From a virus, in the IMG/VR virus record IMGVR_UViG_3300009024_000058, positions 1 through 27,733 of that record: 27,733 nucleotides of DNA; one strand, 5' to 3'. Below, piece after piece: positions 1 through 7,184 of this stretch. Position numbers and translations under genes: made by a program. Positions within the stretch are counted from its first letter, which is position 1. Each line of letters starts with the position of its first letter. The notes under the pieces are model-generated. The model saw nothing but the letters and a program-made list of their open reading frames with translations. It was not told where the DNA came from and did not search any database.

Positions 1-623
1 ACCCCGGCCCGATTGACGGCGTAAGAGGTCCAAGAACTGACGCGGCGGTTGTCGCGTTCAAGCGCTCTATCGGGTTTCTGCCCCGGCCATACATCGGACC
101 CCTGACGCTCGCGGCTCTGATGGACAGCGCACCAAAGAGCGAAATCCCTTGGATGGCTGAGGCTATCCGCGTCAAGGGGCTGCACGAGGTCAGGGACTAC
201 GCACGGTTGCGCGGATGGATGGATCGGGCGGTGTTCCCATATGATCCACGAGAGGTTGCGTGGTGCGGTTCCTTTGTGGCGACGTGCTTGCTCAAATGGA
301 GCGCGACAACGAAGCTGCCCGACAACCCGCTGGGCGCTAGGAACTGGTCTCACTACGGCCTTGAATGCACGCCTCAGATGGGGGCGATCATGGTTTTCTG
401 GCGAGGATCACGCAGCGGCTGGAAAGGTCATGTGGGGTTCTATTGGGGCGAGGACGACACCGCCTTTCATATTCTTGGCGGGAACCAATCCAATGCGGTG
501 ACAGTCGCTCGGGTTTCCAAGGACAGGTTCCTAGCCGCTCGCCAGCCATTAGGACACCGCCTGACAGGTGGTCCGATTTATCTGTCAAAGAGCGGCGTTC
601 CCCTGACAACAAACGAGGCTTAA
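1..623 (+). CDS. Endolysin: peptidoglycan-binding domain plus TIGR02594-type cysteine peptidase (5' end outside window)
   Basis: The reading frame is open from base 3, so the gene begins before the window. The visible N-terminus (through about base 120) reads like a PG_binding_1 repeat, with GPIDG and IGPLTLAAL. The rest matches TIGR02594/CHAP-like cell-wall hydrolases: the nucleophile is the Cys of AWCGSF (bases 264-266), the His is in GHVGF (429-431), and a GGNQ motif follows near the end. Inferred role: cutting host peptidoglycan at lysis. It heads a cassette with holin and spanin genes. A downstream ATG at 120 would drop the binding domain and is not the likely start. The family call is strong; whether it is an endopeptidase or an amidase cannot be told. 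Confidence 0.85.
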   Translation, partial: PGPIDGVRGPRTDAAVVAFKRSIGFLPRPYIGPLTLAALMDSAPKSEIPWMAEAIRVKGLHEVRDYARLRGWMDRAVFPYDPREVAWCGSFVATCLLKWSATTKLPDNPLGARNWSHYGLECTPQMGAIMVFWRGSRSGWKGHVGFYWGEDDTAFHILGGNQSNAVTVARVSKDRFLAARQPLGHRLTGGPIYLSKSGVPLTTNEA

Positions 624-638
624 CAACGAGGCTTAACA
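613..638 (+). repeat. Perfect 13-bp tandem duplication carrying the holin ribosome-binding site
   Basis: ACGAGGCTTAACA occurs twice head to tail. The first copy contains the endolysin stop codon (TAA, 621-623); the second ends immediately before the holin ATG and supplies GAGG as Shine-Dalgarno. It looks like a recent local duplication. Confidence 0.9.
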
Positions 639-836
639 ATGACTGAATACGCACCAATAATTCGGATCATCCTGCGCTATCTGGCGATGTTTCTGATGAC
701 CAAGGGCATAATGTCCGAACAGGCCGGTGAGCTATTCCTTGAACCGGCAACCCTGACAGCGCTGACAGGGCTTATCATCGGAGTGGGGACCGAGGTCTGG
801 TACAAGGTTTCCAAGAAACCCGGCAGGGCAACCTGA
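639..836 (+). CDS. Small holin-like membrane protein
   Basis: This 65-residue protein has an N-terminal hydrophobic stretch (about residues 5-25), a short acidic turn, a second hydrophobic stretch (about 35-55, rich in Leu, Ile and Gly) and a basic C-terminus. Size, topology and position directly after the endolysin fit the small holins annotated as Pam3_gp28-like; that family name is from memory. Inferred role: forming the inner-membrane lesion that lets the endolysin out. The start has a GAGG site in the duplicated leader. The stop overlaps the next start as TGATG, so translation is probably coupled. An antiholin cannot be excluded. Confidence 0.65.
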   Translation: MTEYAPIIRIILRYLAMFLMTKGIMSEQAGELFLEPATLTALTGLIIGVGTEVWYKVSKKPGRAT

Positions 837-1063
837 TGCTGGAATTACTCACGCCGATCTTGCCCTACCTGTTGACGGCGCTTGTCACCATTGCGGGGTT
901 CCTCGGGTATGGGGCCGTAAAGGAGAAAAAGGGCCGTGACAAAGAGCGTCGCCGGGCCAATGAAAGGGACCAAGAAAATGCAGATGATATTCGTGATCGC
1001 GTTGAGCGCGATCTTCCTGACCGGGTGCGTGAAGCCCACGACGATGCAGGGTGGCGCGACTGA
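836..1063 (+). CDS. Putative i-spanin (Rz-like)
   Basis: The 75-residue product has one N-terminal transmembrane segment (about residues 4-26) followed by a highly charged tail rich in Lys, Arg, Glu and Asp, expected to be helical. This is the design of inner-membrane spanins, which pair with an outer-membrane lipoprotein to disrupt the outer membrane at the end of lysis. The assignment rests on topology and context: it follows the holin gene, and a lipoprotein gene begins inside it in another frame. It is short for an i-spanin. No sequence family was recognised. Confidence 0.65.
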   Translation: MLELLTPILPYLLTALVTIAGFLGYGAVKEKKGRDKERRRANERDQENADDIRDRVERDLPDRVREAHDDAGWRD

Positions 1064-1202
1064 AACTGAGCTATGTCGCCAGTGGGGCGGATCACTTCCA
1101 AGCCGCTCGCGCCTTGACACAGATCAGACCAAGAAAGAAATCCAAGACGGGTATGGCACCTTTGTCTTGGCTTGCCCCAAGTTTGATCATCTGGTGCCTT
1201 GA
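978..1202 (+). CDS. Putative o-spanin lipoprotein (Rz1-like), overlapping the i-spanin gene
   Basis: The product begins with a lipoprotein signal peptide: basic start, hydrophobic core, and the lipobox LTGC near residue 17. The ATG at 978 is chosen because AAAGGGA at 962-968 is well spaced; in-frame ATGs at 936 and 960 would lengthen the protein. The mature part has paired cysteines (ELCRQWGG and VLACP). About 86 bases of the gene lie inside the i-spanin gene in a different frame, the arrangement known for Rz/Rz1. Lipidation follows from the lipobox; the partnership with the upstream product is inferred from position. Confidence 0.7.
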   Translation: MQMIFVIALSAIFLTGCVKPTTMQGGATETELCRQWGGSLPSRSRLDTDQTKKEIQDGYGTFVLACPKFDHLVP

Positions 1203-1480
1203 TGGATCAGGTTTTGAAATTTCTGCCGATTGGCGCGGCGGCGGTTGCGATCATCGCGGCAGCGTCGGTGGGTCAGTTTCAGCTTGGCGCGATTGCCGCT
1301 GAGACTGTTGAGAACGCTCGGGACATTGAAGAAAACGAGGACGATATTGAGGACATTCAGCGCTCCCTGATCAAGAGGCAGGGTGAGATTGGATTGGACC
1401 TTGAGCGATTGCGAATTGAGCAAAGCGCCCAAGGGTCAAAAATTGATCAAGTTTTAGAGTTGCTGCGTCAAGAGGATTGA
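1202..1480 (+). CDS. Membrane-anchored coiled-coil protein, unknown function
   Basis: The ATG at 1202 overlaps the o-spanin stop (TGATG) and is preferred over the TTG one codon upstream. The 92-residue product has an Ala/Ile/Val-rich membrane segment (about residues 6-30), then an acidic heptad-like helix rich in Glu, Asp, Ile and Leu. Its position at the end of the lysis cassette suggests a lysis accessory role such as an antiholin, but no family is recognised. It ends 12 bases inside the convergent leftward gene at 1468-1656, so the two transcription units meet tail to tail here with no obvious terminator. Confidence 0.6.
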   Translation: MDQVLKFLPIGAAAVAIIAAASVGQFQLGAIAAETVENARDIEENEDDIEDIQRSLIKRQGEIGLDLERLRIEQSAQGSKIDQVLELLRQED

Positions 1481-1656
1481 CCGCGCTTGATCTGGCTTTC
1501 GATGTTGCGCGTCATTATCCGAAGCTCGGCCAACCGGACGCTTCTTGTGAATGAGCCGGTGCCAACAACAATCCAAGCGCCCCTGACAGACACGCGAGCG
1601 ACCTTGCCATACAGCGCAAGATACGCGGCCTTGTACCTGTCGATGACCTCAGTCAT
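1468..1656 (-). CDS. Hypothetical small protein, last gene of the leftward early block
   Basis: A 62-residue basic protein of unknown function. Its start codon overlaps the stop of the preceding gene as ATGA (1653-1656), which supports it as a coupled, real gene despite its size. No motif or membrane segment is evident. It converges on the lysis cassette with a short tail-to-tail overlap. Confidence 0.5.
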   Translation of the reverse strand: MTEVIDRYKAAYLALYGKVARVSVRGAWIVVGTGSFTRSVRLAELRIMTRNIESQIKRGQSS

Positions 1657-1916
1657 GGGGAAACCCCCAAGATGAAAAGGATCATGCCAAGAACGGCGGC
1701 GATCTGAATGCCTATCAGCAAGCGTGCCCGTCGCGACTGTTCTTTGTGCATTTCAATGGCAAGCTCGAGAGCCTCTTTCCCCTTATCCCGGTGCGCCTTG
1801 GATTGCTTGATTATTTCAATGAACAGTTTGACACCTTCGGGATTGATGCTGACACCCTCGCCCATGACCATTGCGTGACGGATATGCTTTAACAGCGCCT
1901 CGTGATCTTCGTTCAT
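1653..1916 (-). CDS. Small C-terminally membrane-anchored protein
   Basis: The ATG at 1916 has a purine-rich site (GAGGGGG) seven bases upstream and overlaps the previous stop as ATGA; a longer frame to 1955 lacks this. The 87-residue protein is a charged helix (about residues 1-60) followed by a hydrophobic C-terminal segment (about 64-84, with Leu, Ile, Ala and Gly), so it is probably a tail-anchored inner-membrane protein. No family is recognised. Small membrane proteins in an early phage block can act on host functions or exclusion, but that is speculation. Confidence 0.6.
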   Translation of the reverse strand: MNEDHEALLKHIRHAMVMGEGVSINPEGVKLFIEIIKQSKAHRDKGKEALELAIEMHKEQSRRARLLIGIQIAAVLGMILFILGVSP

Positions 1917-2152
1917 GACCGCCCCCTCGCTTCCATCCATGCCAGCCGGTTGCAAGCGTTTCCGAATGTCTCGAGTTGATCGGGGTCAATATCGGGCCGG
2001 GCTGAAATATGCGCCAGCACGTCCTCTAGGGCCAGATGGAAGGGAAGGCCCGCTAAAACCTCGGAAACCGCCTCAGGCGGGCGCTCTGGCGCTCTGCGGG
2101 CGGAAATAATGCTGTCTCTCTGACTTTCGCGCAGAGTTTTGTCGTCAATCAT
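1913..2152 (-). CDS. Hypothetical protein
   Basis: A 79-residue soluble protein with an acidic central helix and no recognised family. The start is supported by the AAGGGGAAAACC leader directly upstream, the signature used by many early genes in this window. A G+C hairpin at 2171-2196 lies just ahead of this leader, so the gene may be transcribed or processed separately from those further upstream. The stop overlaps the next start as ATGA. Confidence 0.55.
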   Translation of the reverse strand: MIDDKTLRESQRDSIISARRAPERPPEAVSEVLAGLPFHLALEDVLAHISARPDIDPDQLETFGNACNRLAWMEARGRS

Positions 2153-2170
2153 GGTTTTCCCCTTAAAGAA

Positions 2171-2196
2171 GCCCCGCCAAGGAATTCTCGGCGGGG
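2171..2196 (-). terminator. G+C hairpin between leftward genes, possible terminator or processing hairpin
   Basis: CCCCGCC (2172-2178) pairs with GGCGGGG (2190-2196) around an 11-base loop containing GAATTC. On the leftward transcript the stem is followed by CTTCTTT and then the AAGGGG leader of the next gene. It could be a weak intrinsic terminator or an mRNA end-protecting hairpin. Confidence 0.5.
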
Positions 2197-2272
2197 AAGT
2201 TGAGTTGGGTCGGGTATTGAGCCTAAACCTCCAAAATGAGTTTACACGGCTGGTCCCCGCCGCCGGGCCTTG

Positions 2273-2623
2273 TCATCGAAAGCGGCGCATAGTCGGATCG
2301 TCCACGGTTCTGAGACCCTGAACAATTTCCGATACGCGGCCACCGTCAATTCCGTATATCCTGCCAATGGCGCGGTTGCTCATGGCGGGATATTTTTTCA
2401 GGTGTTCCAGCACGTCCCGAACCATGTCCTCAGTTATCCGGTTCTGACGCGGCAGTGCCTTTCGTTTCTGCGTTGCTTTGCGTGTCATCAACCCGTCAAC
2501 GACAGCTTCAATTTCTTCCCTGACGCCGGGAAATGCGGTTTCATCAATGTTGGCCGCAATGCGACGCAACTCTGATCTGGCAAGGGGGATACGACGAACC
2601 CTCACGTTGTCGTATTTGGTCAT
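2273..2623 (-). CDS. Putative helix-turn-helix DNA-binding protein
   Basis: A 116-residue basic protein. Its C-terminal third has a helix-turn-helix pattern: SNRAIGRIYG is a likely first helix and turn, and GGRVSEIVQG a likely recognition helix (about residues 80-105). The middle is basic (MTRKATQKRKAL) and may also contact DNA. It overlaps the upstream small membrane protein gene by ATGA. A regulator or nuclease-associated DNA-binding domain is possible. No enzymatic motif is visible. Confidence 0.55.
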   Translation of the reverse strand: MTKYDNVRVRRIPLARSELRRIAANIDETAFPGVREEIEAVVDGLMTRKATQKRKALPRQNRITEDMVRDVLEHLKKYPAMSNRAIGRIYGIDGGRVSEIVQGLRTVDDPTMRRFR

Positions 2624-2787
2624 CGCAGGTCTATCCCACGACGCTCTTTCCGCGCCTTGCTGCGCCGCTTCTCGCTTTCTTCCAGATCATCGGCGGCGTC
2701 ATACAGGCGACGCACGATAAACATCGCGCTTTTAGCGCAAACCCAGATGATCCCAAACAGGATCACAAATCCAAATAGAGCTTCCAT
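2620..2787 (-). CDS. Small membrane protein, 55 residues
   Basis: A short gene starting at ATG 2787, preceded by AAAGGGA, and ending in an ATGA overlap with the next gene. The product begins MEALFGFVIL, has one N-terminal transmembrane segment (residues 3-24), and a strongly charged tail of mixed Glu, Lys and Arg. The tight spacing (two bases after the upstream stop, four-base overlap downstream) and a proper ribosome-binding site support it as real. No family is recognised. Confidence 0.6.
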   Translation of the reverse strand: MEALFGFVILFGIIWVCAKSAMFIVRRLYDAADDLEESEKRRSKARKERRGIDLR

Positions 2788-2789
2788 AG

Positions 2790-3065
2790 TTATCCCTTTC
2801 TGTTTTTCAAAGCTTGACGCTCTGCCAGCTTGTGGAGCGTCATTTCGAGAAATTCATCGACACTCAGGCTCATGGCAAGACACGCCCTGAAAATGAAGTC
2901 GATACTGGCACTGCTCTTGCCTCGTTCATATGTCGAGAGCGTCTGCCCTGACACGCCGGTCATTTTAGCAAGATCGGCTTGAGTGAGGTCGGCGCGGCGG
3001 CGAGCCTTTCGCAAGTCTCGGCCAAAGGCGCGGCGAACCTCTTTGGTGCAATTATAGTTTTTCAC
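2790..3065 (-). CDS. XRE-family (Cro/CI-type) transcriptional regulator
   Basis: The 91-residue protein contains a canonical HTH_XRE domain: an RKARRRADLTQADLAKMTGV core, then SGQTLSTYERGKSS as recognition helix and following turn (about residues 17-52). A GTG start at 3065 is chosen because GGAGG lies seven bases upstream and the codon overlaps the methyltransferase stop (GTGA); an upstream ATG would overlap that gene by 55 bases. A C-terminal helical tail may dimerise. It is the only Cro/CI-like regulator here and therefore a candidate reader of the GATCGTTWACC operators at 7503 and 26165. That link is inference. Confidence 0.8.
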   Translation of the reverse strand: MKNYNCTKEVRRAFGRDLRKARRRADLTQADLAKMTGVSGQTLSTYERGKSSASIDFIFRACLAMSLSVDEFLEMTLHKLAERQALKNRKG

Positions 3066-4099
3066 TTGGGTTCCTCCATGCTTATCCGCATCCGGTCCAT
3101 GATCCACGCGATGCAAGGCACCGCCATCGAATTGCCAATGGCTTTGTATCGCGGGCCATCGGCGGCGGGTTTGTTGCGGTGAGTGATCGCCGTAAAATCG
3201 TCAGGGAAGCCCTGCAACCGCTCACATTCGGTGGGCGTCAATCGGCGCATCGCCCAAGGCTGCGAGCCAGCATCGAAGCCTTGCCGTTCCGTGAATACTG
3301 CCGCCCCGATCTGATTGCGGATTGGCCCGTCATTGCACCGCGCGTCAAGCGTCGGCGCTACATCTGTGAAGCCACCGCCCGAAGGGCCGAACTCAACGCC
3401 TCTGGCAGAACCTTGCCCCGCTTGTTGGCGCGGCGGATGATCCCCGCGCAAGCGGTCTGGCTCAAGTAATACCGCTGCTGGATCGAGACAGTTTCCAAAA
3501 TCGACGAGAACGAACACGCGCCGCCGCCGCTGCGCCACTCCGAACCAGCGGGCGTCAAGAATGCACCATGCGAGCCGTGCCCTTGGCCCCTCAACCATAC
3601 CTTCAGTTGGCCAGCTTCCCCCGGCAGGTTGTGGTATGGCGTCCACTGCGCCGACAATTCCTCCCAAGAAATTCCCAAATGCGTTTCCCCTGTCTGACAG
3701 AACGCCGGGCACGTTTTCCCACAGGACCGCGAGTTTTCCATCAGGTCTAGCATCGGCAATTTCATGACATATTTCCACAAATTTCAGGGTGAGATTTCCA
3801 CGGTCGCCAGCGGTCCCGGCTCGAAGGCCCGCAATCGAAAAGTCTTGGCACGGCGTTCCCGCAACGAGAATGTCAGGCAGTGGAACCCCGCGCTGCCGCA
3901 ATAGCTCCGGCTTCACTTCGGTCATGTCACCCCAGAGCAATGGATCGCCTTGATTGTGGTCCTCTGGCAGTTTGTATCCATGCCGTGCTTGCAGTACCGC
4001 GCGGGGGAAAGGCTCGATCTCAGCGGCCATGCGCCAATCCATCCAAGGTGCGGCCACTTCCGGCGCACCAATCCCGCTGCAAAGCGTCATTCCGATCAT
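3062..4099 (-). CDS. DNA (cytosine-5) methyltransferase
   Basis: A complete C5-MTase of 345 residues that transfers methyl from S-adenosylmethionine to cytosine in DNA. Visible motifs in order: I (TLCSGIGAPE, residues 5-14), IV with catalytic Cys84 (GTPCQDFSIAG), VI (ENV, 128-130), VIII (QRRRRVF), IX (RRLTPTECERLQGFP) and X (YKAIGNSMAVP). The ATG at 4099 is chosen for its GAGGGGC site rather than an upstream ATG at 4144 that overlaps the previous gene. The target sequence cannot be read from the protein. No restriction enzyme gene lies beside it, so self-protection against host restriction is the simplest role. Confidence 0.92.
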   Translation of the reverse strand: MIGMTLCSGIGAPEVAAPWMDWRMAAEIEPFPRAVLQARHGYKLPEDHNQGDPLLWGDMTEVKPELLRQRGVPLPDILVAGTPCQDFSIAGLRAGTAGDRGNLTLKFVEICHEIADARPDGKLAVLWENVPGVLSDRGNAFGNFLGGIVGAVDAIPQPAGGSWPTEGMVEGPRARLAWCILDARWFGVAQRRRRVFVLVDFGNCLDPAAVLLEPDRLRGDHPPRQQAGQGSARGVEFGPSGGGFTDVAPTLDARCNDGPIRNQIGAAVFTERQGFDAGSQPWAMRRLTPTECERLQGFPDDFTAITHRNKPAADGPRYKAIGNSMAVPCIAWIMDRMRISMEEPK

Positions 4100-4109
4100 C
4101 GCTCGCCCC

Positions 4110-4511
4110 TCATGACGTGACTTTGCGGTACAGTGCGCTGTCAATGAGGCAGGGCGCGATGATGTAGCTTTCGCCGTTCTTGATAACCCTCATGGCTTGG
4201 GCGTCATAATGGATTGCGCCGCTGATGGAGCTGATGTTTTCGGTGCTTTCATACTCGAAGGATGGAGCATCCAAGTATCGAACGAATACCACCTTGGCAG
4301 CGCCCCGCGAATACCCAGCCTCAGGCATGACATGCTCGACCATATCGCCCGGCATAAACTTGACGCGGGACTTGTGTACCTCCCTGATTTCATCGGCAAG
4401 GGTCTCGGTCAGTGATTGATTAACCTGAAGCTCATCTGAGCGTGATGCGACACCCCCAAGCATTTCCTCTTTAATCATTTCGTTCAGCATTTCTTCAATG
4501 TCTTTACTCAT
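4110..4511 (-). CDS. Hypothetical protein, 133 residues
   Basis: This acidic soluble protein starts with a helical Met/Glu-rich segment (MSKDIEEMLNEMIKEEML), followed by a likely beta-rich domain (about residues 50-130). No family is recognised. Its start overlaps the DUF1364-type gene by ATGA, and its stop lies ten bases before the methyltransferase start, so it is an operon member. The methyltransferase's ribosome-binding site lies around its stop codon. Confidence 0.55.
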   Translation of the reverse strand: MSKDIEEMLNEMIKEEMLGGVASRSDELQVNQSLTETLADEIREVHKSRVKFMPGDMVEHVMPEAGYSRGAAKVVFVRYLDAPSFEYESTENISSISGAIHYDAQAMRVIKNGESYIIAPCLIDSALYRKVTS

Positions 4512-4879
4512 CTGTTTCCCTTTCTGATTTTAGCGCCGGGAACTGTGATCAAGCCCTTCCCGACAAGGGCGTCTATAGTTGCGGCTGACCCTGTTATGAC
4601 CCTTCGCCAAAAGGCATCAGCCCGGCCCGGCATACTGTCTGGCCCTGTCAGCCCCATGTCAGCGATTGCCACCCTGTCAAGAATTCCATGACAAGTATGA
4701 CAAGCCGCGACAATGTGCAGATCGGACGCCTTGGTCCCCATGCCAGAACCACAGCCGGGCAAGTGTGCCGCGACAACGGTTTCATCTGAGGCGCAGGTCA
4801 TCCCGAAGAGGCTGGCCACCCGAAGCTCGCAGGACATGCCGCGAACCCCGTCAGTGATCTTTTTTGAGCGGACCTTCAT
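4508..4879 (-). CDS. DUF1364/YbcO-like HNH-related phage protein
   Basis: The 123-residue protein has the pattern of the DUF1364 (YbcO) family of lambdoid phages: RGMSCELR near the N-terminus, AHLPGCGSGMGTKASDLH with a His and Gly-rich turn, then CHTCHGILD, a CxxC-type metal site. The family is related to HNH nucleases and lies in phage recombination regions; the exact substrate is not settled. It sits among RecT and methyltransferase genes, which fits. A C-terminal extension (about residues 85-123) is unassigned. Both ends overlap neighbours by ATGA. Confidence 0.7.
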   Translation of the reverse strand: MKVRSKKITDGVRGMSCELRVASLFGMTCASDETVVAAHLPGCGSGMGTKASDLHIVAACHTCHGILDRVAIADMGLTGPDSMPGRADAFWRRVITGSAATIDALVGKGLITVPGAKIRKGNR

Positions 4880-5154
4880 ATCGCTGGCCAGCTACGCACA
4901 AGCGCAAGCCCCAATGGCGTCAGCGAATAGAGCCGACAAAACACAGAGCGATCAATCGCGATGATCCCGTCAGCCTCTGCCCTGAGGACAGCCCGGTTCG
5001 CGTTGCGGTGTGGGGGCCTCAGGTATGATCCATTTTCGTCCGTAATGTTGGCGATCATTTTCAGAGGCACGGGGCGTCCATAGATGAGCAGCTTTTTCAT
5101 CATCATCTTTCTTGTTCTGGACAGCCCCCGGCCATTGGCCGTTACATAGGTCAT
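4876..5154 (-). CDS. Hypothetical basic protein, possible winged-helix fold
   Basis: A 92-residue basic protein between recT and the DUF1364-like gene, overlapping both by ATGA. A run of three Met codons near residues 17-19 offers an alternative start with AAGAAAG upstream. The C-terminal part (LRAEADGIIAID, then RLYSLTPLGLALV) resembles the end of a winged-helix domain, where a helix is followed by a beta hairpin. This is weak pattern evidence; no family is recognised. Confidence 0.5.
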   Translation of the reverse strand: MTYVTANGRGLSRTRKMMMKKLLIYGRPVPLKMIANITDENGSYLRPPHRNANRAVLRAEADGIIAIDRSVFCRLYSLTPLGLALVRSWPAI

Positions 5155-5933
5155 TTCTTGCCAGCCTCTTGGCGGGCCAGCAATTCAGCGGCGGTCATCA
5201 CTTCGACCTTTTCCGCGTCAATCTCTTCTGGAATATCCAGCGGGATTTCGTCGTTTGCTGGAAGCTTGGCTTGCTCGGCCCGGTCGGCAAACCCGCCTTT
5301 GGATGGCGTAATGTCCCGAATAGGCGCGGCCTCAAGCTCATCCTTGGCGTAGATACCAAGCAGAAGCTCGGGGAAGTGCCTGCGGCACCAAGCACGCGAC
5401 GAAAAGTAAACCAGTTGCTGGTCAGGGTCGGACTTCCAGAGCGGCGAGTTTTTCACCGGAATGGCAGACAGCGGCGGCGAGACATATTTAAGCTCGCTTT
5501 TGGTCTCGCGCTCAACACCGATAACGGTGCAGGACCGTGACTGACCCTCGCCCGAGAATTCATACCGGAGCTTGCCAAGAGTTGGCGATGACATGTTGAC
5601 CATTGCCATGATTAGCTGAGCCTCAAAGCTGACCGGGGCGTCCTGCCCTTTGCTGGCCTTGTAGGTTTTCCAGCTTACCAGATACGGATTGAACCCGTAT
5701 GGCTGGCAGATCATGATAAGAGCCGCGCAATCGCCCGGCGAATTCCGATAGAAATCCTTGATCATGGTGCCAGACGTGGCCAGCAGGTTTGCCATGTCCA
5801 GAAGCTCGCGCCCATTGGCCGGCTGCATGAGAGACCCATTGTCCCCGCCGGTGAATTCTGCTTGCTCCAACTCAGCGCGACGTATCGCGCGGGCTTCGGC
5901 GGCGTTGTCGATTTTGTCAGTTTTGTCAGTCAT
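5151..5933 (-). CDS. recT: RecT-family single-strand DNA annealing protein
   Basis: A 260-residue protein with the RecT signature: GDCAALIMICQPYGFNPYLV in the N-terminal half, a central PVSFEAQLIMAMVN segment, then SPPLSAIPVKNSPLWKSDP and QLVYFSSRAWCRRHFPELLLGIY (about residues 165-215), ending in an acidic tail. RecT proteins coat single strands left by a partner exonuclease and pair them with homologous DNA. The start at 5933 has an AAGGGGAACC leader. The partner exonuclease is two genes upstream (6204-7184), separated only by a small HTH gene. The family call is firm. Confidence 0.88.
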   Translation of the reverse strand: MTDKTDKIDNAAEARAIRRAELEQAEFTGGDNGSLMQPANGRELLDMANLLATSGTMIKDFYRNSPGDCAALIMICQPYGFNPYLVSWKTYKASKGQDAPVSFEAQLIMAMVNMSSPTLGKLRYEFSGEGQSRSCTVIGVERETKSELKYVSPPLSAIPVKNSPLWKSDPDQQLVYFSSRAWCRRHFPELLLGIYAKDELEAAPIRDITPSKGGFADRAEQAKLPANDEIPLDIPEEIDAEKVEVMTAAELLARQEAGKK

Positions 5934-5944
5934 AGTGGTTCCCC

Positions 5945-6175
5945 TTATTTTACATGACGCCAAGATTTGCGGTTGACCACCTTCCAGATGGCTACCGGTG
6001 AAACGCCGTATTTGAAGGCTAAGCCTCGTATGGAATTCTCACGGTAGCGGGTCTTTGAGCGCTCGTAGTCTCGACGGATTTGCCTGACCTTCGCCTCAGT
6101 CAGTCTGGCAGAGTGATGATCGACCCCGGCAACTCGTTTTGCCGGGGGGTGTAAGCTTTCGTTTTTCTTACTCAT
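5945..6175 (-). CDS. Small HTH DNA-binding protein resembling the DNA-binding module of homing endonucleases
   Basis: The 76-residue basic protein contains a pattern common in the DNA-binding modules attached to HNH homing nucleases: ARLTEAKVRQIRRDY, then IRGLAFKYGVSPVAIWKVVN and KSWRHV (about residues 23-75). No nuclease motif is present, so it is an orphan DNA-binding module, either a regulator or the remnant of a homing enzyme inserted between the recE-like and recT genes. An AAGGATT site about ten bases upstream supports the ATG at 6175. Confidence 0.65.
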   Translation of the reverse strand: MSKKNESLHPPAKRVAGVDHHSARLTEAKVRQIRRDYERSKTRYRENSIRGLAFKYGVSPVAIWKVVNRKSWRHVK

Positions 6176-6203
6176 TTCAAGCTAATCCTTGATTTACGAG
6201 AAT

Positions 6204-7184
6204 TCAAGCGATGACTGCATTTATCTCGTCCTGACCCAAACCGTCCTCGGCCATTTGCTTGAAAATCTGGTCGCGCTGCCAGTCTGGGCGCTTGTAGACG
6301 CCTGTGTCATCGCCCGGCCCGGCCCAATAGCCGCTGTCAAGGGCAGACCGGATACGCCGCAATGCACGCTGGTTCCGCCATTGTCCGATTTTCAGATCAC
6401 TGTCTGATATTTCCCGCAAGATGACGTGGTGCGGCGGCTCATCCCATTGGAACACGAGACCAACGGCTGACGGTTCGTTCCCTGTCAGCGTTTTGAAGGC
6501 ATGGCCCGCCAGACCCATTTGCATGTCATAGCCGTGCTGCGTTGTTCGCGCGTCGCATACGCCGTGGTCAAAGGCTCGGCCCTGAGTGTTGATCTTTTTG
6601 TAGTCGGCAAGAACCCCGTCAAATGACGTGTTGTCAGGACGTGCCAGAACCCAAAGCCCGGTCTCATCGTCCTTGTAGGCCATAGTGATTTCAGGCTCGC
6701 CACCAAGGACCGCCATCGCCGCCGGGTCTTGGCGAACAACGCTACCCATGTTTTCGATGGTCTTGTACTGAGCGGCTGTCAGCGTCTGCATACCCTCAAG
6801 CTCACGCCAGAACTCGACAGACTTTTTGCCAGCCGCCGTGGCTTCCCCGGCATCATAAGCGTCGATCTGCGCGGCGGTTGGGCGGCGAACTGAGACCTCA
6901 GGCAGAACCGCAAATTCGATTGCCAGCATGTCAGGACCGCCCTCGATAAACGAGGCCATTGCCCGGCCAAGCTTGAGCGCATCGGTTTCCTTTTGTTCCC
7001 ATCGGTCATCATTCCAGTCATGGAAAGCCCAAACATCGGCGGGGGTTCTTAGCTCCATTTTGCGCAGGACGCCGCTTGTCACGCTCGGGCCATCGCAAGG
7101 CTGGTGGTGGTGCCGGTCCAGCGACATACGATAGAACCCCGGCTCGGTTATCTTTTCGTCTTTTTTCAGATCATAAATTTCCAT
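6204..7184 (-). CDS. RecE-like exonuclease (PD-(D/E)XK superfamily)
   Basis: A 326-residue protein fitting the exodeoxyribonuclease VIII-like nucleases. The core reads ITMAYKDDETGLWVLARPDN, then LADYKK, placing the acidic residues at Asp184 and Asp194 and the catalytic Lys at 196; a QMGLAGHAF helix follows, as in YqaJ/RecE enzymes. The usual early GxxxH element appears as GRAMASF, lacking the His. Predicted role: 5'-3' resection of duplex ends to give strands for RecT. The ATG at 7184 overlaps the previous stop (TGATG), with AAAGGGAAAC upstream; a GTG one codon earlier is possible. Confidence 0.78.
   Translation of the reverse strand: MEIYDLKKDEKITEPGFYRMSLDRHHHQPCDGPSVTSGVLRKMELRTPADVWAFHDWNDDRWEQKETDALKLGRAMASFIEGGPDMLAIEFAVLPEVSVRRPTAAQIDAYDAGEATAAGKKSVEFWRELEGMQTLTAAQYKTIENMGSVVRQDPAAMAVLGGEPEITMAYKDDETGLWVLARPDNTSFDGVLADYKKINTQGRAFDHGVCDARTTQHGYDMQMGLAGHAFKTLTGNEPSAVGLVFQWDEPPHHVILREISDSDLKIGQWRNQRALRRIRSALDSGYWAGPGDDTGVYKRPDWQRDQIFKQMAEDGLGQDEINAVIA

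Noticed and set aside
5198-5540. Frames on both strands inside the recT gene
   Set aside because: They overlap a firm RecT match entirely and lack leaders; treated as shadows.
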